DNA of 64,000 bases from Chromatiales bacterium (GCA_022360905.1 JAKSBX010000106.1:1-64000), one strand, 5' to 3'. Positions 9,271-18,522 are shown, numbered from the stretch's first letter. The notes: generated from the letters alone by a model not told the origin. Made by a program: numbers and translations.

Positions 9271-10620
9271 ATGGCCAACCAAGGTGCAATGATGGGTGCT
9301 CTGGGCAGCATGGGTCAGCTGACTGAACTACGTCAGCGACTGCTGTTTGTCGCCGGTGCGCTGCTGGTTTTCCGAATCGGTACATTTATTCCTGTACCCG
9401 GTGTGAATCCAGTGGCATTGGCTGCCCTGTTTGAGCAGGCCCAGGGTTCGATCCTGGATATGTTCAACATGTTTTCCGGTGGTGCACTGGAACGCGCCAG
9501 TATCTTTGCCCTTGGCATCATGCCCTACATCTCGGCGTCGATTATCATGCAGTTGATGTCGGCTGTCATACCAACCCTTGAGCAGTTGAAGAAAGAGGGT
9601 GAGTCCGGTCGAAGAAAGATCACTCAGTACACCCGTTACGGCACTGTGGTACTGGCGACCTTTCAGGCGGTCGGTATCTCCATTGCCCTGCAGAGTCAGA
9701 CAGTCGGTGGTGAAACCATTGTGGTTCATCAGGGAATGGGTTTCGTTGTTACCGCAGCGGTATCCCTGGTTACCGGCACCATGTTTCTGATGTGGCTTGG
9801 TGAGCAGATTACTGAACGTGGTATCGGCAACGGTATCTCGATGATCATCTTTGCCGGTATCGTTGCCGGATTGCCTTCTGCTATCGGTGGTACTCTGGAG
9901 CTGGCCCGTACCGGTGAACTGAATGCACTGACCATTCTGTTCCTATTCGTACTGGCGATTGCGGTTACCGCGTTTGTTGTGTTCGTCGAGCGTGGGCAGC
10001 GTCGCATAACCATCAACTATGCGAAGCGTCAGCAGGGCCGTCGGATGTTGGCTGCGCAGAGTACCCATCTGCCGCTGAAACTGAACATGGCTGGTGTTAT
10101 CCCGCCGATTTTCGCCTCCAGTATCATTCTCTTCCCGGCAACTCTGGGACAGTGGTTTGGCAATACTGAGGGTACCCGCTGGATACAGGACATCTTCGCC
10201 AAGTTGTCACCTGGTGAACCTGTCTATGTCATGGCCTATGCGGCGGCGATCATATTTTTCTGTTTTTTCTATACCGCGTTGGTCTTCAACTCACGGGACA
10301 CCGCGGACAATTTGAAAAGATCCGGAGCATTTATTCCAGGGATCCGGCCTGGTGAACAGACCGCCAAATATATCGATGGCGTGATGTCCAGGCTCACCAT
10401 GGCGGGTGCCGTCTATATCACCCTGGTATGTCTGCTTCCCGAATTCCTGATAGTTGGTTGGAATGTGCCCTTCTACTTCGGTGGCACATCACTGCTGATT
10501 ATCGTTGTGGTAGTGATGGACTTTATGGCCCAGGTACAAGCGCACCTGATGTCACACCAATACGACGGCTTGATGAAAAAAGCCAACCTGAAAGGCAGTG
10601 GTGGCGGATTGCTACGCTGA
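9271..10620 (+). CDS. secY: Preprotein translocase subunit SecY
   Basis: SecY is the channel of the Sec translocon in the inner membrane and works with SecE, SecG and SecA. The 449-aa product has about ten hydrophobic segments, with the plug region around [19 protein letters not shown]. It has the conserved [17 protein letters not shown], and [19 protein letters not shown] near the end. It lies 3 bases after rplO, so its synthesis is tied to the ribosomal proteins. Length is close to the E. coli 443 aa. Confidence 0.97.
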   Translation: MANQGAMMGALGSMGQLTELRQRLLFVAGALLVFRIGTFIPVPGVNPVALAALFEQAQGSILDMFNMFSGGALERASIFALGIMPYISASIIMQLMSAVIPTLEQLKKEGESGRRKITQYTRYGTVVLATFQAVGISIALQSQTVGGETIVVHQGMGFVVTAAVSLVTGTMFLMWLGEQITERGIGNGISMIIFAGIVAGLPSAIGGTLELARTGELNALTILFLFVLAIAVTAFVVFVERGQRRITINYAKRQQGRRMLAAQSTHLPLKLNMAGVIPPIFASSIILFPATLGQWFGNTEGTRWIQDIFAKLSPGEPVYVMAYAAAIIFFCFFYTALVFNSRDTADNLKRSGAFIPGIRPGEQTAKYIDGVMSRLTMAGAVYITLVCLLPEFLIVGWNVPFYFGGTSLLIIVVVVMDFMAQVQAHLMSHQYDGLMKKANLKGSGGGLLR

Positions 10621-10650
10621 TCTGACCGAATCTGAATTGGAGTCTGAAAA

Positions 10651-10764
10651 ATGAAAGTGCGTGCATCTGTTAAAAAAATCTGCCGCAATTGCAAGATTGT
10701 TCGCCGTAACGGCGTAGTTCGGGTGATCTGTAAAGAGGGTCGCCACAAGCAGCGTCAGGGTTAA
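10651..10764 (+). CDS. rpmJ: 50S ribosomal protein L36
   Basis: L36 (bL36) is a 37-aa protein of the 50S subunit. The product begins [18 protein letters not shown] and ends HKQRQG. C11, C14, C27 and H32 form the zinc ribbon, so this is the zinc-binding C+ form. It lies 30 bases after secY with TTGGAG upstream, which is the standard place at the end of the spc operon. Confidence 0.96.
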   Translation: MKVRASVKKICRNCKIVRRNGVVRVICKEGRHKQRQG

Positions 10765-10792
10765 CCTGGCAATCAAATAATGGGGTGATGGC

Positions 10793-10875
10793 TTGCTAGA
10801 GGCTATCGCCTAAGGTATTATTGTGCGTTTCCCTTCGGAATAATTCCAGGGGTTACTCTTTAGGAGATTAGAAAG
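10793..10875 (+). promoter_or_regulatory. Alpha operon promoter and leader
   Basis: The gap before rpsM has TTGCTA (10793-10798), a 17-base spacer and TATTAT (10816-10821), a plausible sigma-70 promoter. The leader then reads TGTGCGTTTCC, contains GGAATAATTCC (a small palindrome) and ends in TTTAGGAG. In E. coli the leader at this place folds into a pseudoknot bound by S4 to repress the operon. The position is the same here, but I have not shown the fold. Confidence 0.5.
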
Positions 10876-11232
10876 ATGGCTCGAATTGCAGGAGTCAACA
10901 TTCCGGATCGAAAACATGCAGTTATTGCATTGACCTCTATCTATGGTATCGGCCGCTCTACTGCTGGCGATATCTGTAAAGAGGCTGGTATTGAGCCCAA
11001 TATCAAGATCCAGGAGCTGAGTGAAGACCAGATTGAGTCCATTCGCGGCATCGTCGCCCGTTACACAACGGAAGGCGACCTGCGACGTGAGATCTCCATG
11101 AACATCAAACGTCTGATGGACCTGGGTTGTAATCGCGGCATTCGTCATCGCCGTGGTCTGCCTCTACGTGGACAGCGTACGCGCACCAATGCCCGTACCC
11201 GTAAAGGTCCCCGTCGTCCAATCAAACGTTAA
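10876..11232 (+). CDS. rpsM: 30S ribosomal protein S13
   Basis: S13 (uS13) is in the 30S head and touches P-site tRNA through its C-terminal tail. The 118-aa product begins [19 protein letters not shown] and ends [16 protein letters not shown], as expected. TTTAGGAG lies 9 bases upstream of the ATG. First gene of the alpha operon. Confidence 0.97.
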   Translation: MARIAGVNIPDRKHAVIALTSIYGIGRSTAGDICKEAGIEPNIKIQELSEDQIESIRGIVARYTTEGDLRREISMNIKRLMDLGCNRGIRHRRGLPLRGQRTRTNARTRKGPRRPIKR

Positions 11233-11264
11233 TCAATTTTAAATCGAATCTGTAGGTACAGAAG

Positions 11265-11654
11265 ATGGCAAAACCCAGCAGCCGTGCCAAGAAGAAGGTA
11301 AGAAAGAGCGTCACCGACGGTGTTGCGCATATTCATGCCTCTTTCAACAATACCATCATCACCATAACCGACCGTCAGGGTAATGCCCTTGCCTGGGCAA
11401 CAGCCGGTGGTTCAGGTTTCCGTGGTTCCAGAAAAAGCACCCCGTTCGCAGCTCAGGTGGCTGCTGATCGTGTCGGTCAGATGGTTAAGGAATACGGCGT
11501 CAAGAATCTGGATGTCAACGTCAAAGGTCCCGGGCCAGGCCGTGAGTCTGCCGTAAGATCTCTGAACAATGCCGGTTTCAAAATTACCAGCATCTCCGAC
11601 GTGACACCGATTCCCCACAACGGTTGCCGTCCTCCTAAAAAGCGCCGCGTATAA
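11265..11654 (+). CDS. rpsK: 30S ribosomal protein S11
   Basis: S11 (uS11) forms part of the 30S platform at the mRNA exit. The 129-aa product has [38 protein letters not shown] and the invariant C-terminal [13 protein letters not shown]. Thirty-two bases separate it from rpsM. Normal length. Confidence 0.97.
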   Translation: MAKPSSRAKKKVRKSVTDGVAHIHASFNNTIITITDRQGNALAWATAGGSGFRGSRKSTPFAAQVAADRVGQMVKEYGVKNLDVNVKGPGPGRESAVRSLNNAGFKITSISDVTPIPHNGCRPPKKRRV

Positions 11655-11673
11655 ACACTGGAGTTAATGAATC

Positions 11674-12294
11674 ATGGCAAGGTACATCGGACCAAAATGT
11701 AAGCTGAGCCGTCGGGAAGGCACAGATCTCTTTCTTAAGAGTCGCGTGCGTTCGCTTGACTCCAAGTGCAACATGGAGAAAGTACCCGGACAGGCTGGCG
11801 ATCGTCGTCGTCGCGTCTCGGATTATGGACTGCAGCTGCGCGAAAAGCAGAAAGTACGTCGTATCTATGGCGTGATGGAAAAGCAGTTCCGTAACTACTA
11901 CAAAGCGGCTGCGCAGAATAAAGGTGCAACCGGTGAAAATCTGCTGCAACTGCTGGAAACCCGTCTCGACAATATCGTCTATCGCATGGGTTTTGGTTCG
12001 ACTCGCGCAGAAGCCCGTCAGCTGGTTAGCCACAAGGCAATTGAAGTTAACGGCAAGATCGTTAATGTGCCTTCCTTCAAAGTGACTGCTGAAGACGAAA
12101 TCTCAATACGTGAGAAAGCTAAAAAGCAGGTACGTATTCAGGGAGCGCTCGAACTGCAGGGTCAATATGGCTTCGTGGATTGGGTAGAAGTCGATCCGAA
12201 AGCGATGAAGGGCAAGCTGAAGCGTATCCCGGATCGTTCCGATCTTTCTGCTGAAATTAACGAACAACTGGTCGTTGAGCTCTACTCCAAGTAA
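11674..12294 (+). CDS. rpsD: 30S ribosomal protein S4
   Basis: S4 (uS4) nucleates 30S assembly and in E. coli represses the alpha operon. The 206-aa product begins [19 protein letters not shown]. It has the S4 RNA-binding domain with [19 protein letters not shown] and [18 protein letters not shown]. It sits between rpsK and rpoA, the usual order. Length matches E. coli. Confidence 0.97.
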   Translation: MARYIGPKCKLSRREGTDLFLKSRVRSLDSKCNMEKVPGQAGDRRRRVSDYGLQLREKQKVRRIYGVMEKQFRNYYKAAAQNKGATGENLLQLLETRLDNIVYRMGFGSTRAEARQLVSHKAIEVNGKIVNVPSFKVTAEDEISIREKAKKQVRIQGALELQGQYGFVDWVEVDPKAMKGKLKRIPDRSDLSAEINEQLVVELYSK

Positions 12295-12314
12295 GCCTTG
12301 ACGAGGGAAAATAT

Positions 12315-13313
12315 ATGACCGAAAGCGTTACGGAATTTCTGAAGCCGCGTATTGTCAACGTACAACCGATCACGGCCACTCGCGCAAAAGTGACTCTTGA
12401 GCCACTTGAGAGAGGGTTTGGTCATACGCTCGGTAACGCCTTGCGCCGCATCCTGCTCTCATCGATGCCAGGTAGTGCGATTACAGAAGTCGAAATCGCT
12501 GATGTATTGCACGAGTACACCACTATTGAAGGTGTGCAGGAAGATGTTCTGGATATCCTGCTCAATCTGAAGCAGGTTGCCCTGATCATGCATACCCGTG
12601 ACGAAGCTACGCTGAAGCTGCAGAAGAAGGGTCCCGGTCAGGTCTTCGCCAGCGATATCGCGCTCGATCACGATGTTGAAGTGGCTAACCCAGACCATGT
12701 GATTGCCACCCTGACCAAGTCAGGTGAGATCAACATGACCCTGAACGTGCATCGTGGTCGTGGTTATCATCCTGCTGCTGCCCGTCAGGGATCTGCCGGT
12801 GATGAGCGTCCGATCGGCATGTTGCAGGTTGATGCATCATTCAGCCCGATTCGTGAAGTGGCGTACAGTGTGGAAGCGGCGCGTGTGGAGCAGAACACCG
12901 GCCTGGATCGTCTGGTTATCGAGCTGGAGACCAACGGTACGATCGATCCTGAAGAGGCGATCAGACGTTCTGCAAGCATCTTGCGTGATCAGCTCTCAGT
13001 CTTCGTCGACCTTGAAGCTGAGGCTGCAGAGTCTGTGGCAGAGCCGGAAGAGCCGGCAATCGATCCGATCCTGCTGCGTCCGGTAGACGATCTGGAATTG
13101 ACCGTTCGTTCTGCAAACTGCTTGAAGGCAGAGAATATTTTTCTTATCGGTGATCTGATTCAGAGAACCGAAGTGGAACTGCTCAAGACACCTAACTTGG
13201 GTAAGAAGTCACTGACTGAGATTAAGGATGTGCTCGCACGTCGTGGTCTGTCCCTGGGCATGCGCCTGGAACACTGGCCACCAGAGAACATCGAGGAGCA
13301 GCTGGCTCACTAA
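12315..13313 (+). CDS. rpoA: RNA polymerase subunit alpha
   Basis: The alpha subunit dimerises to start RNA polymerase assembly. Its C-terminal domain binds UP elements and activators. The 332-aa product has the N-terminal [20 protein letters not shown]. The C-terminal domain, from about residue 250, has [20 protein letters not shown] and [20 protein letters not shown]. The linker (about 235-247) is rich in Glu, Ala and Pro. Start at 12315 has GAGGGAAA upstream. Confidence 0.97.
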   Translation: MTESVTEFLKPRIVNVQPITATRAKVTLEPLERGFGHTLGNALRRILLSSMPGSAITEVEIADVLHEYTTIEGVQEDVLDILLNLKQVALIMHTRDEATLKLQKKGPGQVFASDIALDHDVEVANPDHVIATLTKSGEINMTLNVHRGRGYHPAAARQGSAGDERPIGMLQVDASFSPIREVAYSVEAARVEQNTGLDRLVIELETNGTIDPEEAIRRSASILRDQLSVFVDLEAEAAESVAEPEEPAIDPILLRPVDDLELTVRSANCLKAENIFLIGDLIQRTEVELLKTPNLGKKSLTEIKDVLARRGLSLGMRLEHWPPENIEEQLAH

Positions 13314-13364
13314 AGCCGGTCGCTATTAACCGTTAAACAATTTTGAATTTGGGAAAGTCGACTC

Positions 13365-13769
13365 ATGCGTCATCGCAAATCAGGACGGCAGCTAAATCGT
13401 AACAGCAGCCACAGGAATGCCATGTTCAGAAACATGGCGGTCTCTTTGATCAATCATGAGTTGATCAAAACGACTGTGCCTAAGGCAAAAGAGCTTCGTC
13501 GTGTAGCTGAGCCGCTCATCACCATGTCCAAGACAGACAATGTTGCAAAACGTCGTCTTGCCTTCTCACGCCTGCGTGATAAGTCAGCGGTAGGCAAGCT
13601 CTTCGCTGAGTTGGGCCCAAGATACCAGTCCCGTCCTGGTGGCTATGTACGTATTCTGAAGTGCGGCTATCGTCCAGGTGACAAGGCGCCAATGGCTTAT
13701 GTGGAGCTGGTTGACCGTCCGATCGAAGAGCCGGTTGCTGAGGAAGAAGAGGTCGCTACTGAAGAGTAA
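13365..13769 (+). CDS. rplQ: 50S ribosomal protein L17
   Basis: L17 (bL17) lies near the tunnel exit and closes the alpha operon. The 134-aa product begins [19 protein letters not shown] and has the family [12 protein letters not shown]. The last 15 residues are strongly acidic ([14 protein letters not shown]), an extension seen in several Gammaproteobacteria. A strong terminator follows 26 bases after the stop. Confidence 0.97.
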   Translation: MRHRKSGRQLNRNSSHRNAMFRNMAVSLINHELIKTTVPKAKELRRVAEPLITMSKTDNVAKRRLAFSRLRDKSAVGKLFAELGPRYQSRPGGYVRILKCGYRPGDKAPMAYVELVDRPIEEPVAEEEEVATEE

Positions 13770-13795
13770 CGACTGAGCTGCTGGCAGCAGAGTTG

Positions 13796-13827
13796 AAAAA
13801 CCCACGCCGAAAAGCGTGGGTTTTTTT
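13796..13827 (+). terminator. Intrinsic terminator of the ribosomal cluster
   Basis: CCCACGC and GCGTGGG pair around CGAAAA, flanked by five As and seven Ts. This is a textbook rho-independent terminator 27 bases after rplQ. The A and T runs make it potentially active on both strands. Confidence 0.93.
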
Positions 13828-13862
13828 GTGCCTGATGTGAACTGCCTACTTAACAGAATAAA

Positions 13863-13949
13863 CCGCCAATGAACGCGAATCACCGCAAACAGTGACCGCA
13901 ATGCGAGTTTTATTCGCGGCATTTTGCGGTGATTGGCGTTCATTGGCGG
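13863..13949. repeat. Palindromic intergenic repeat, family A copy 1
   Basis: Two 27-base arms (13863-13889 and 13923-13949), each reading CCGCCAATGAACGC then AATCACCGCAAA, are inverted with one mismatch around a 33-base centre. The sequence CCTGATGTGAA at 13831-13841 precedes it and recurs before copy 2 (35715-35725). Related copies are at 35731-35827 and 40907-41062. No coding capacity. Confidence 0.85.
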
Positions 13950-13970
13950 CTAATCTCTTAGGTCTAGCTC

Positions 13971-14114
13971 GAATGGCACTTACTTAAGCACTAAAACTCA
14001 TTGCTTCTGGTTTTATCAAAGGGTTTTGGTGGGGCATGGCCCCACCCTACATCATGAATTCAATCGTAGGGTGGGGCCATGCCCCACCAAATAGTGCTTA
14101 AGTAAGTACCATTC
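13971..14114. mobile_element. MITE-like element with terminal inverted repeats
   Basis: The 23-base ends (13971-13993 and 14092-14114) are inverted copies with one mismatch, reading GAATGG, C or T, then ACTTACTTAAGCACTA. Immediately outside both ends is a direct repeat, AGGTCTAGCTC (13960-13970) and AGGTCTAGCCC (14115-14125), which looks like a target duplication. The element is 144 bases with no ORF, so it could only move using a transposase encoded elsewhere. A smaller perfect palindrome (family B) lies in its middle. Confidence 0.65.
14026..14090. repeat. Hairpin repeat, family B copy 1
   Basis: A perfect 25-base inverted repeat (14026-14050 and 14066-14090) with a 15-base loop. The arm contains GGTGGGGCATGGCCCCACC followed by CTAC. 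It is nested in the MITE-like element. A second copy with the same 15-base loop length is at 43897-43961. Confidence 0.85.
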
Positions 14115-14155
14115 AGGTCTAGCCCAACTACTTCAGCTAAATTAGCTTATGGGAG

Positions 14156-14812
14156 CTACTTTTTTAAGCTCTTCATGAGGTCATTCAGGTCAACAGTACT
14201 TGTTCCAGGCTCTGATGGCTTCTCCGAATGTTGAAATATCCGATGGCCGTTAACCATGCCGGATATATCGGAGCCACTACCGCCGAGATCATGGGCGAAA
14301 ACCGCAAGGATATGCAGCAGGCTGAACCAGGCAATGATCACATAGCTCAGGTGGTGCAGGTCCGCCATGACGATACCGAAGAAAAATTGCTGCTCATTGA
14401 GTAGTGCATAGCCACTGATCAGGCTGAGTAACAGAATAAAGAATAACCCGATATAGATGGGGCCCCAGAATGGGTTGTGGCTGAACCAGTTGGGCAGTGG
14501 CGCCTTCCCCAGGGTCAGGTAGAATTTGGCTACCTGCCATGCCTGTGACAAGCGGTGGGCATCTGGCTCGCAATCACTGATATGGTCTGTTCCTTTGCCA
14601 AACAGCAACAGGTAGAGCCTGATCAGAAAACCGGGGAGCAGGAGTGCGCCGAACAGGTAGTGAATATCCTGGTTCGTGGCGTTCTGAGTGGTCTGGATGG
14701 AAAGGAGATAACCACTGCCGATCAGGCCCAGTGTGGAGACCCCCATCAGCCAGTGGGAAATCCTGAGCCATCGGCTCCAGACGGAAACACGGGTTACGCT
14801 ACTTTTTTGCAT
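14156..14812 (-). CDS. Cytochrome b561 / hydrogenase-type b cytochrome
   Basis: A 218-aa membrane protein of the dihaem b-type cytochrome family, which passes electrons between quinones and a partner. It has four likely membrane segments: after RISHW near residue 20, around 50-70, around 113-135 and around 143-165. Candidate haem ligands are H20, H51 and the histidines in MADLHHLSY and FSLLHILAVFAHD. No hydrogenase, catalytic subunit or c-type cytochrome is nearby, so its partner is unknown. The last 35 residues are a soluble tail. It stands alone between the repeat nest and a divergent methyltransferase gene. Confidence 0.75.
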   Translation of the reverse strand: MQKSSVTRVSVWSRWLRISHWLMGVSTLGLIGSGYLLSIQTTQNATNQDIHYLFGALLLPGFLIRLYLLLFGKGTDHISDCEPDAHRLSQAWQVAKFYLTLGKAPLPNWFSHNPFWGPIYIGLFFILLLSLISGYALLNEQQFFFGIVMADLHHLSYVIIAWFSLLHILAVFAHDLGGSGSDISGMVNGHRIFQHSEKPSEPGTSTVDLNDLMKSLKK

Positions 14813-14997
14813 GGTTACTCCGAGCGAGACTAGATCAGGCTGATATCTTACGACGGATAGCGACTCTAGATTGATCTATTTGGTAAGGTTATTTGATCGC
14901 AGTAAAGTGGAAATCGGCTCATTTGAGCTCGGCTTGTACTCTGCAGCAGTTAACTTAGTATGATTGGGCAGAAGCCTGTTTTGCATTGATAAATAAC

Positions 14998-15552
14998 ATG
15001 TTACGCCAAAGAAAGAGTAAACGGGAAAAACGTGAAGCCAGGGATCAGGCGCTGCTGCGCTATACCAAGCAGCGTCAGCGCAACCTGCTGGCCAAGCCGG
15101 GCGTCAATGACTTCATTCTGGTTCTGGATCATATGAAGGCGGGATTCAATGTGGCCAAGATATTTCGCAGTGCCGAAGCCTTTGGGGCTGCCGAGGTCCA
15201 TTTGATCAATATCGGTCCATTCGATCCCTCTCCGGGTAAAGGGGCGTTCAAAAAGGTACCGGCGAAGTTTTACGATAGTTTTGAGCAGAGTTATCAGGAG
15301 TTGGTTAAGCGGGATTACGAGATTGTGGCGTTAAGCGGTGGTTGTGAGCATCTGTCGACTGAATCCATACTGGAGAGCAAGACCGCCTTCGTGCTGGGAC
15401 ATGAGGAGTGGGGGCACAGCTTTGATCTGGTCGACTATCCCGACGTGAGATGTCTGGCAATACCGCAATTCGGTCAGGTAGAGAGTCTGAATGTAGCCGT
15501 TGCCGCCTCAATTATGATGTATGAGTACATACGTCAACACCCCTCGAGATAG
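14998..15552 (+). CDS. SpoU/TrmH-family RNA 2'-O-methyltransferase
   Basis: A SPOUT-class methyltransferase that would methylate a ribose 2'-OH in tRNA or rRNA using S-adenosylmethionine. The knot motifs are visible: FNVAKIFRSAEAFGAAEVHL (motif 1), FVLGHEEWGHS (motif 2) and QVESLNVAVAASIMMYEY (motif 3). The N-terminal 30 residues are very basic and may bind RNA. The start at 14998 (ATG, 184 aa) is preferred over an in-frame TTG at 14986. The exact RNA target cannot be told from the sequence. Confidence 0.85.
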   Translation: MLRQRKSKREKREARDQALLRYTKQRQRNLLAKPGVNDFILVLDHMKAGFNVAKIFRSAEAFGAAEVHLINIGPFDPSPGKGAFKKVPAKFYDSFEQSYQELVKRDYEIVALSGGCEHLSTESILESKTAFVLGHEEWGHSFDLVDYPDVRCLAIPQFGQVESLNVAVAASIMMYEYIRQHPSR

Positions 15553-15599
15553 TCGGCTCGATGGATGTCTGAGGTAAGTTGTTGTTAGCCAAATGATTA

Positions 15600-15680
15600 T
15601 CAGTCGGGCAGCTCAACGCTTTTCGCGGAAAGAACTGTTACAACAATGGCTGTAAGTGCAGCGAGTAATAACCAAGACAT
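15600..15680 (-). CDS. Very small membrane protein ORF (26 aa)
   Basis: An ORF on the minus strand starts with ATG at 15680 and has GAGGAGG 6 bases upstream, a near-perfect ribosome binding site. It encodes 26 residues: MSWLLLAALTAIVVTVLS, a single hydrophobic helix, then the polar tail AKSVELPD. A hairpin, AACCGG/CCGGTT (15704-15722), lies just upstream of the binding site. I do not recognise the protein. Size and shape are like accessory subunits such as CydX or KdpF, or small hydrophobic toxins, but there is no sequence match to either. It lies in an otherwise empty gap. Confidence 0.5.
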   Translation of the reverse strand: MSWLLLAALTAIVVTVLSAKSVELPD

Positions 15681-15930
15681 AGGTTGCCTCCTCTTGTGTC
15701 CTGAACCGGTACATTGCCGGTTGATTTGTTTGTAGTTATTAAGGCTAGGGTATTAAATTGGTTCGTACTGTGACTTGTAACTTATTTGTCTTAAAGGAAG
15801 CTTAAAAAAGGTGAGATCCTGTTCACAAAATTTTACGCTTTGGATTCGCCCAAGATTTGCCGGGGTGGCTTGCAGTCTAGGGTTTATTGAAAGATCGCGG
15901 CAAGATAGCGTGAGATAAGCTAAATTTGCT

Positions 15931-16533
15931 TTAAGATAGGCTCGTTTTGCCGATGAACATAATGGTGGGAGGACGTTCGGATTCAATCTTGATCCGGGAG
16001 AGACTGGCCGTAGCAATAGAGAAGCGGTACATGGAACCCAGGGGAGCATCCAGCAGGTTGGCCAGAATGGAACGAATGACTCCGGCATGGGTGATCAGCA
16101 GGATATGTTGACCTGAATTCTCCCTGACCGCCTGGTTGTAGGCCTGGGAAACCCTTTGGCTGAAACTTTCTAATGACTCGGCATTTTGTGGCCGATGCGC
16201 TATGGGGTCATGATAAAAACGTCTCATCTGATCCGGGTCCTGTGCCCGCAGGTCATCGCCGGAAAACCCCTCCCAGCGACCAAATCCCACCTCTTTCAAT
16301 CGATCGTCATAAGCCACAGCAATATCCATTTGACTGCTGAGTTCAACCGCAAATGCCGCGCATCGTTTGAGCGGTGAACTGATGATGGTCTGCCATGGCC
16401 GCTGCCCGGAAACCGCATCACGCATCTCTTGCCAGCCTCTATCACTGAGGGGGTCATCGATCTGTCCCCGATAGCGTCTACCCCCAACAGGTTCACCGTG
16501 ACGCAGCAGATCGATGGTGGTTATCTCGCTCAT
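15931..16533 (-). CDS. Histidine phosphatase family protein
   Basis: A 200-aa member of the phosphoglycerate mutase/histidine phosphatase superfamily. The catalytic RHG box is in LLRHGEP near residue 10. The second conserved histidine is in LLITHAGVIRSIL near residue 150, with the phosphate-binding Arg in SSPLKRC and a conserved Glu in EVGFGRWEG. The pattern resembles alpha-ribazole phosphatase (CobC), but no cobalamin genes are nearby, so the substrate is open. It starts 17 bases after ampE and probably shares its mRNA. Confidence 0.85.
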   Translation of the reverse strand: MSEITTIDLLRHGEPVGGRRYRGQIDDPLSDRGWQEMRDAVSGQRPWQTIISSPLKRCAAFAVELSSQMDIAVAYDDRLKEVGFGRWEGFSGDDLRAQDPDQMRRFYHDPIAHRPQNAESLESFSQRVSQAYNQAVRENSGQHILLITHAGVIRSILANLLDAPLGSMYRFSIATASLSRIKIESERPPTIMFIGKTSLS

Positions 16534-16550
16534 CAGCAGTAGTTCGACTG

Positions 16551-17435
16551 TTAGATCAGGCCGGTAAAGGTGAGGAAGGCCAGGATCACCATAAATACGA
16601 TCAGACTCCTCCAGATCAAGGCCATGGCGGCCTTGGGCAGGTAGGTGTAGAGGTGTGCGCCTGCGTAGGCCTCATCCAGCAGGGTAGTCAATCGCATGGC
16701 GCCACTGCCTGTACAGATCAGGGTGCCCGCATTGCTGTCGCTGAATTCACTCTGGCGGCTCTCCTGGTAGCTTCTCCAGCCATACAGCGCATCCTCAAAA
16801 CTGCCGGCGATGGCATAGCAGAAAGCGGTTATTCTGGCTGGTAGCCAGTCCAGTATGATGACTAATTGCTGGGTGTTGAGTTTGAAGTCGATATCTTGTG
16901 CGGCCTGGTCAGATTGAGGCATCCATGTCGCAAGTCGATAGAGCATGGCGCCGAGGGGGCCAAGTATGATGAACCAGAAGAGCACAGCAACCGTTCTCCG
17001 GTTCGCTTGTTGCAGCGCCGCTTCGGATACGGCCTGTGAGCAGGCGGGTTCGCTGGTGGGTGGTTCATCTTCGATGATCGCCCGGGCGATCTCCCTGGCT
17101 TCCCCGTCGTCCGCCTCAGCGGTTTCAACATACTGGTTGATCTGGCTGTCCAGGTCCTGTGGTCCCAGGGCATAGAGCAAGACGCCGATGGAAAACAGCA
17201 GACTGGGTATGCCCAGCATACTGTCGGCAAACAGCTGCTGAAGTGCAGCCACTGCCAGCAGTGGCGGTAGCAGCAGTAGCAGCAGGCCGATGATGCCCTG
17301 TTGCATCCATTCGGGCAGGTTTTGCTGTTGATGCCACTGGCAATATCTGGTGAACCAGCGATGGCTTCTCAGGTGGCTATGCTCAAGTAAAAATCGCTCT
17401 GCAATCAGGCAGATAAGTATGATCGTCAATGTCAT
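16551..17435 (-). CDS. ampE: AmpE-like inner-membrane protein
   Basis: AmpE is a polytopic membrane protein encoded with AmpD in many Gammaproteobacteria. Its role is uncertain but linked to beta-lactamase and peptidoglycan signalling. The 294-aa product begins TLTIILICLIAERFL and has GVLLYALGPQDLDSQINQYV around residue 85, a family signature. It has a central hydrophobic segment near 150 and a C-terminal hydrophobic end. It lies 128 bases after ampD on the same strand. Confidence 0.85.
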   Translation of the reverse strand: MTLTIILICLIAERFLLEHSHLRSHRWFTRYCQWHQQQNLPEWMQQGIIGLLLLLLPPLLAVAALQQLFADSMLGIPSLLFSIGVLLYALGPQDLDSQINQYVETAEADDGEAREIARAIIEDEPPTSEPACSQAVSEAALQQANRRTVAVLFWFIILGPLGAMLYRLATWMPQSDQAAQDIDFKLNTQQLVIILDWLPARITAFCYAIAGSFEDALYGWRSYQESRQSEFSDSNAGTLICTGSGAMRLTTLLDEAYAGAHLYTYLPKAAMALIWRSLIVFMVILAFLTFTGLI

Positions 17436-17563
17436 CGCGAGAGTTTCATCGAATGTGCTGCAAGTTTCAAGTTATTCCCGGTGTCTCATCTCGACGCAAT
17501 AGAGGGTTGTCTGTTCAGCCATGGAGAGACAATACACTAAGGGTGGAATATCCGTGCTTTCTC

Positions 17564-18112
17564 TCAAGATTGCAATAAGCGGAAGTACTTTTGCCAATCA
17601 AACATGGGCCCCGGGTCTGTCTTACGTCCGGGAGCAATGGCCGCATGACTGGTGATCCGCTCCTGGGTGATGTTCGGGTAGGTCGCCATGATCTGCTTGG
17701 TCGCACTCACCAGGCTGGCGTATTGGGCTTCAGTGAAGGGTTGCTCATCGCTGCCTTCCAGCTCGATTCCGATGGAGAAGTCGTTACAGCGCTCACGCCC
17801 GCAATAGTTGGATATTCCGGCATGCCAGGCCCGGCGATGCAGAGGAACGTACTGTACCTGGGATCCATCCCGTCGGATCAGCAGATGGCAAGATACTTTG
17901 AGGTTACAGATTTCCTGAAAGTATGGATGGGCCTCTGCATCCAGACGGTTCATGAATAGATCGTCTATCCAGTCTCCTCCGAACTCCCCCGGTGGGAGAC
18001 TGATACTGTGGATCACCAGCAAGTCGATGTCGCACTCGGCGGGGCGCTGATCCTGGTTTGCGGAGTTATGGAACAGAGCGCCGTCGAGTAGTCCGGTCTG
18101 TTTGTGCTTCAA
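17564..18112 (-). CDS. ampD: 1,6-anhydro-N-acetylmuramyl-L-alanine amidase AmpD
   Basis: AmpD cleaves L-alanine-peptides from anhydro-muramic acid in the cytoplasm during peptidoglycan recycling. The 182-aa product has VIHSISLPPGEFGG, RRAWHAGISNYCGRERCNDF and KTDPGPMFDW, all close to E. coli AmpD. Zinc ligands H35, H156 and D166 are present. The start is TTG at 18112, overlapping the stop of the CBS gene by 4 bases; no upstream ATG is available. The overlap suggests translation is coupled to the DUF1538-PII-CBS genes. Confidence 0.92.
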   Translation of the reverse strand: MKHKQTGLLDGALFHNSANQDQRPAECDIDLLVIHSISLPPGEFGGDWIDDLFMNRLDAEAHPYFQEICNLKVSCHLLIRRDGSQVQYVPLHRRAWHAGISNYCGRERCNDFSIGIELEGSDEQPFTEAQYASLVSATKQIMATYPNITQERITSHAAIAPGRKTDPGPMFDWQKYFRLLQS

Positions 18113-18522
18113 GATTTATCCGCAGCAGATGGAAAACCTTTCAGGACCATATCGGTATAACTGACAATACCGATCACTTCGCCGTGCTCCACCACCGGTG
18201 CCCGGTTGAGTTCAAAGCGGCCAAACAGCCTGGCGCAGTAGCGGATGTCCATGTCTGCAGATACGGTGAAGGCGGGTTTGCTCATGATCTCGTAGATGTT
18301 TACCCGTTCCGGCGCCCGGTCTTTTGCCAAAACCTGCCGAGCGATATCCGATAAGGTGACGATGCCGAATTCGTCGTTTTCATCGCGTTTCTTCACGATC
18401 AGCGACTTGGTTTCTACGTGGCTCATCTTCTCCAGGGCACTTTCAACGGTATCCATCCCTTCAACCAAATCAAAATCATTCTTCATTACGTCTCGGACTC
18501 GGATTAGTTTGCGATCGGTCAT
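18109..18522 (-). CDS. CBS-domain protein
   Basis: A 137-aa protein made of two CBS motifs, a fold that binds adenosine ligands such as AMP, ATP or S-adenosylmethionine to regulate partners. The first repeat covers about residues 5-70 (RVRDVMKNDFDLVEGMDTVE), the second about 77-132 (EIMSKPAFTVSADMDIRYCA, GIVSYTDMVLKG). A GAGGAGG binding site precedes its ATG, which overlaps the stop of the PII-like gene. Its neighbours suggest it senses nucleotide state for the DUF1538 proteins. The ligand is not known. Confidence 0.85.
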   Translation of the reverse strand: MTDRKLIRVRDVMKNDFDLVEGMDTVESALEKMSHVETKSLIVKKRDENDEFGIVTLSDIARQVLAKDRAPERVNIYEIMSKPAFTVSADMDIRYCARLFGRFELNRAPVVEHGEVIGIVSYTDMVLKGFPSAADKS

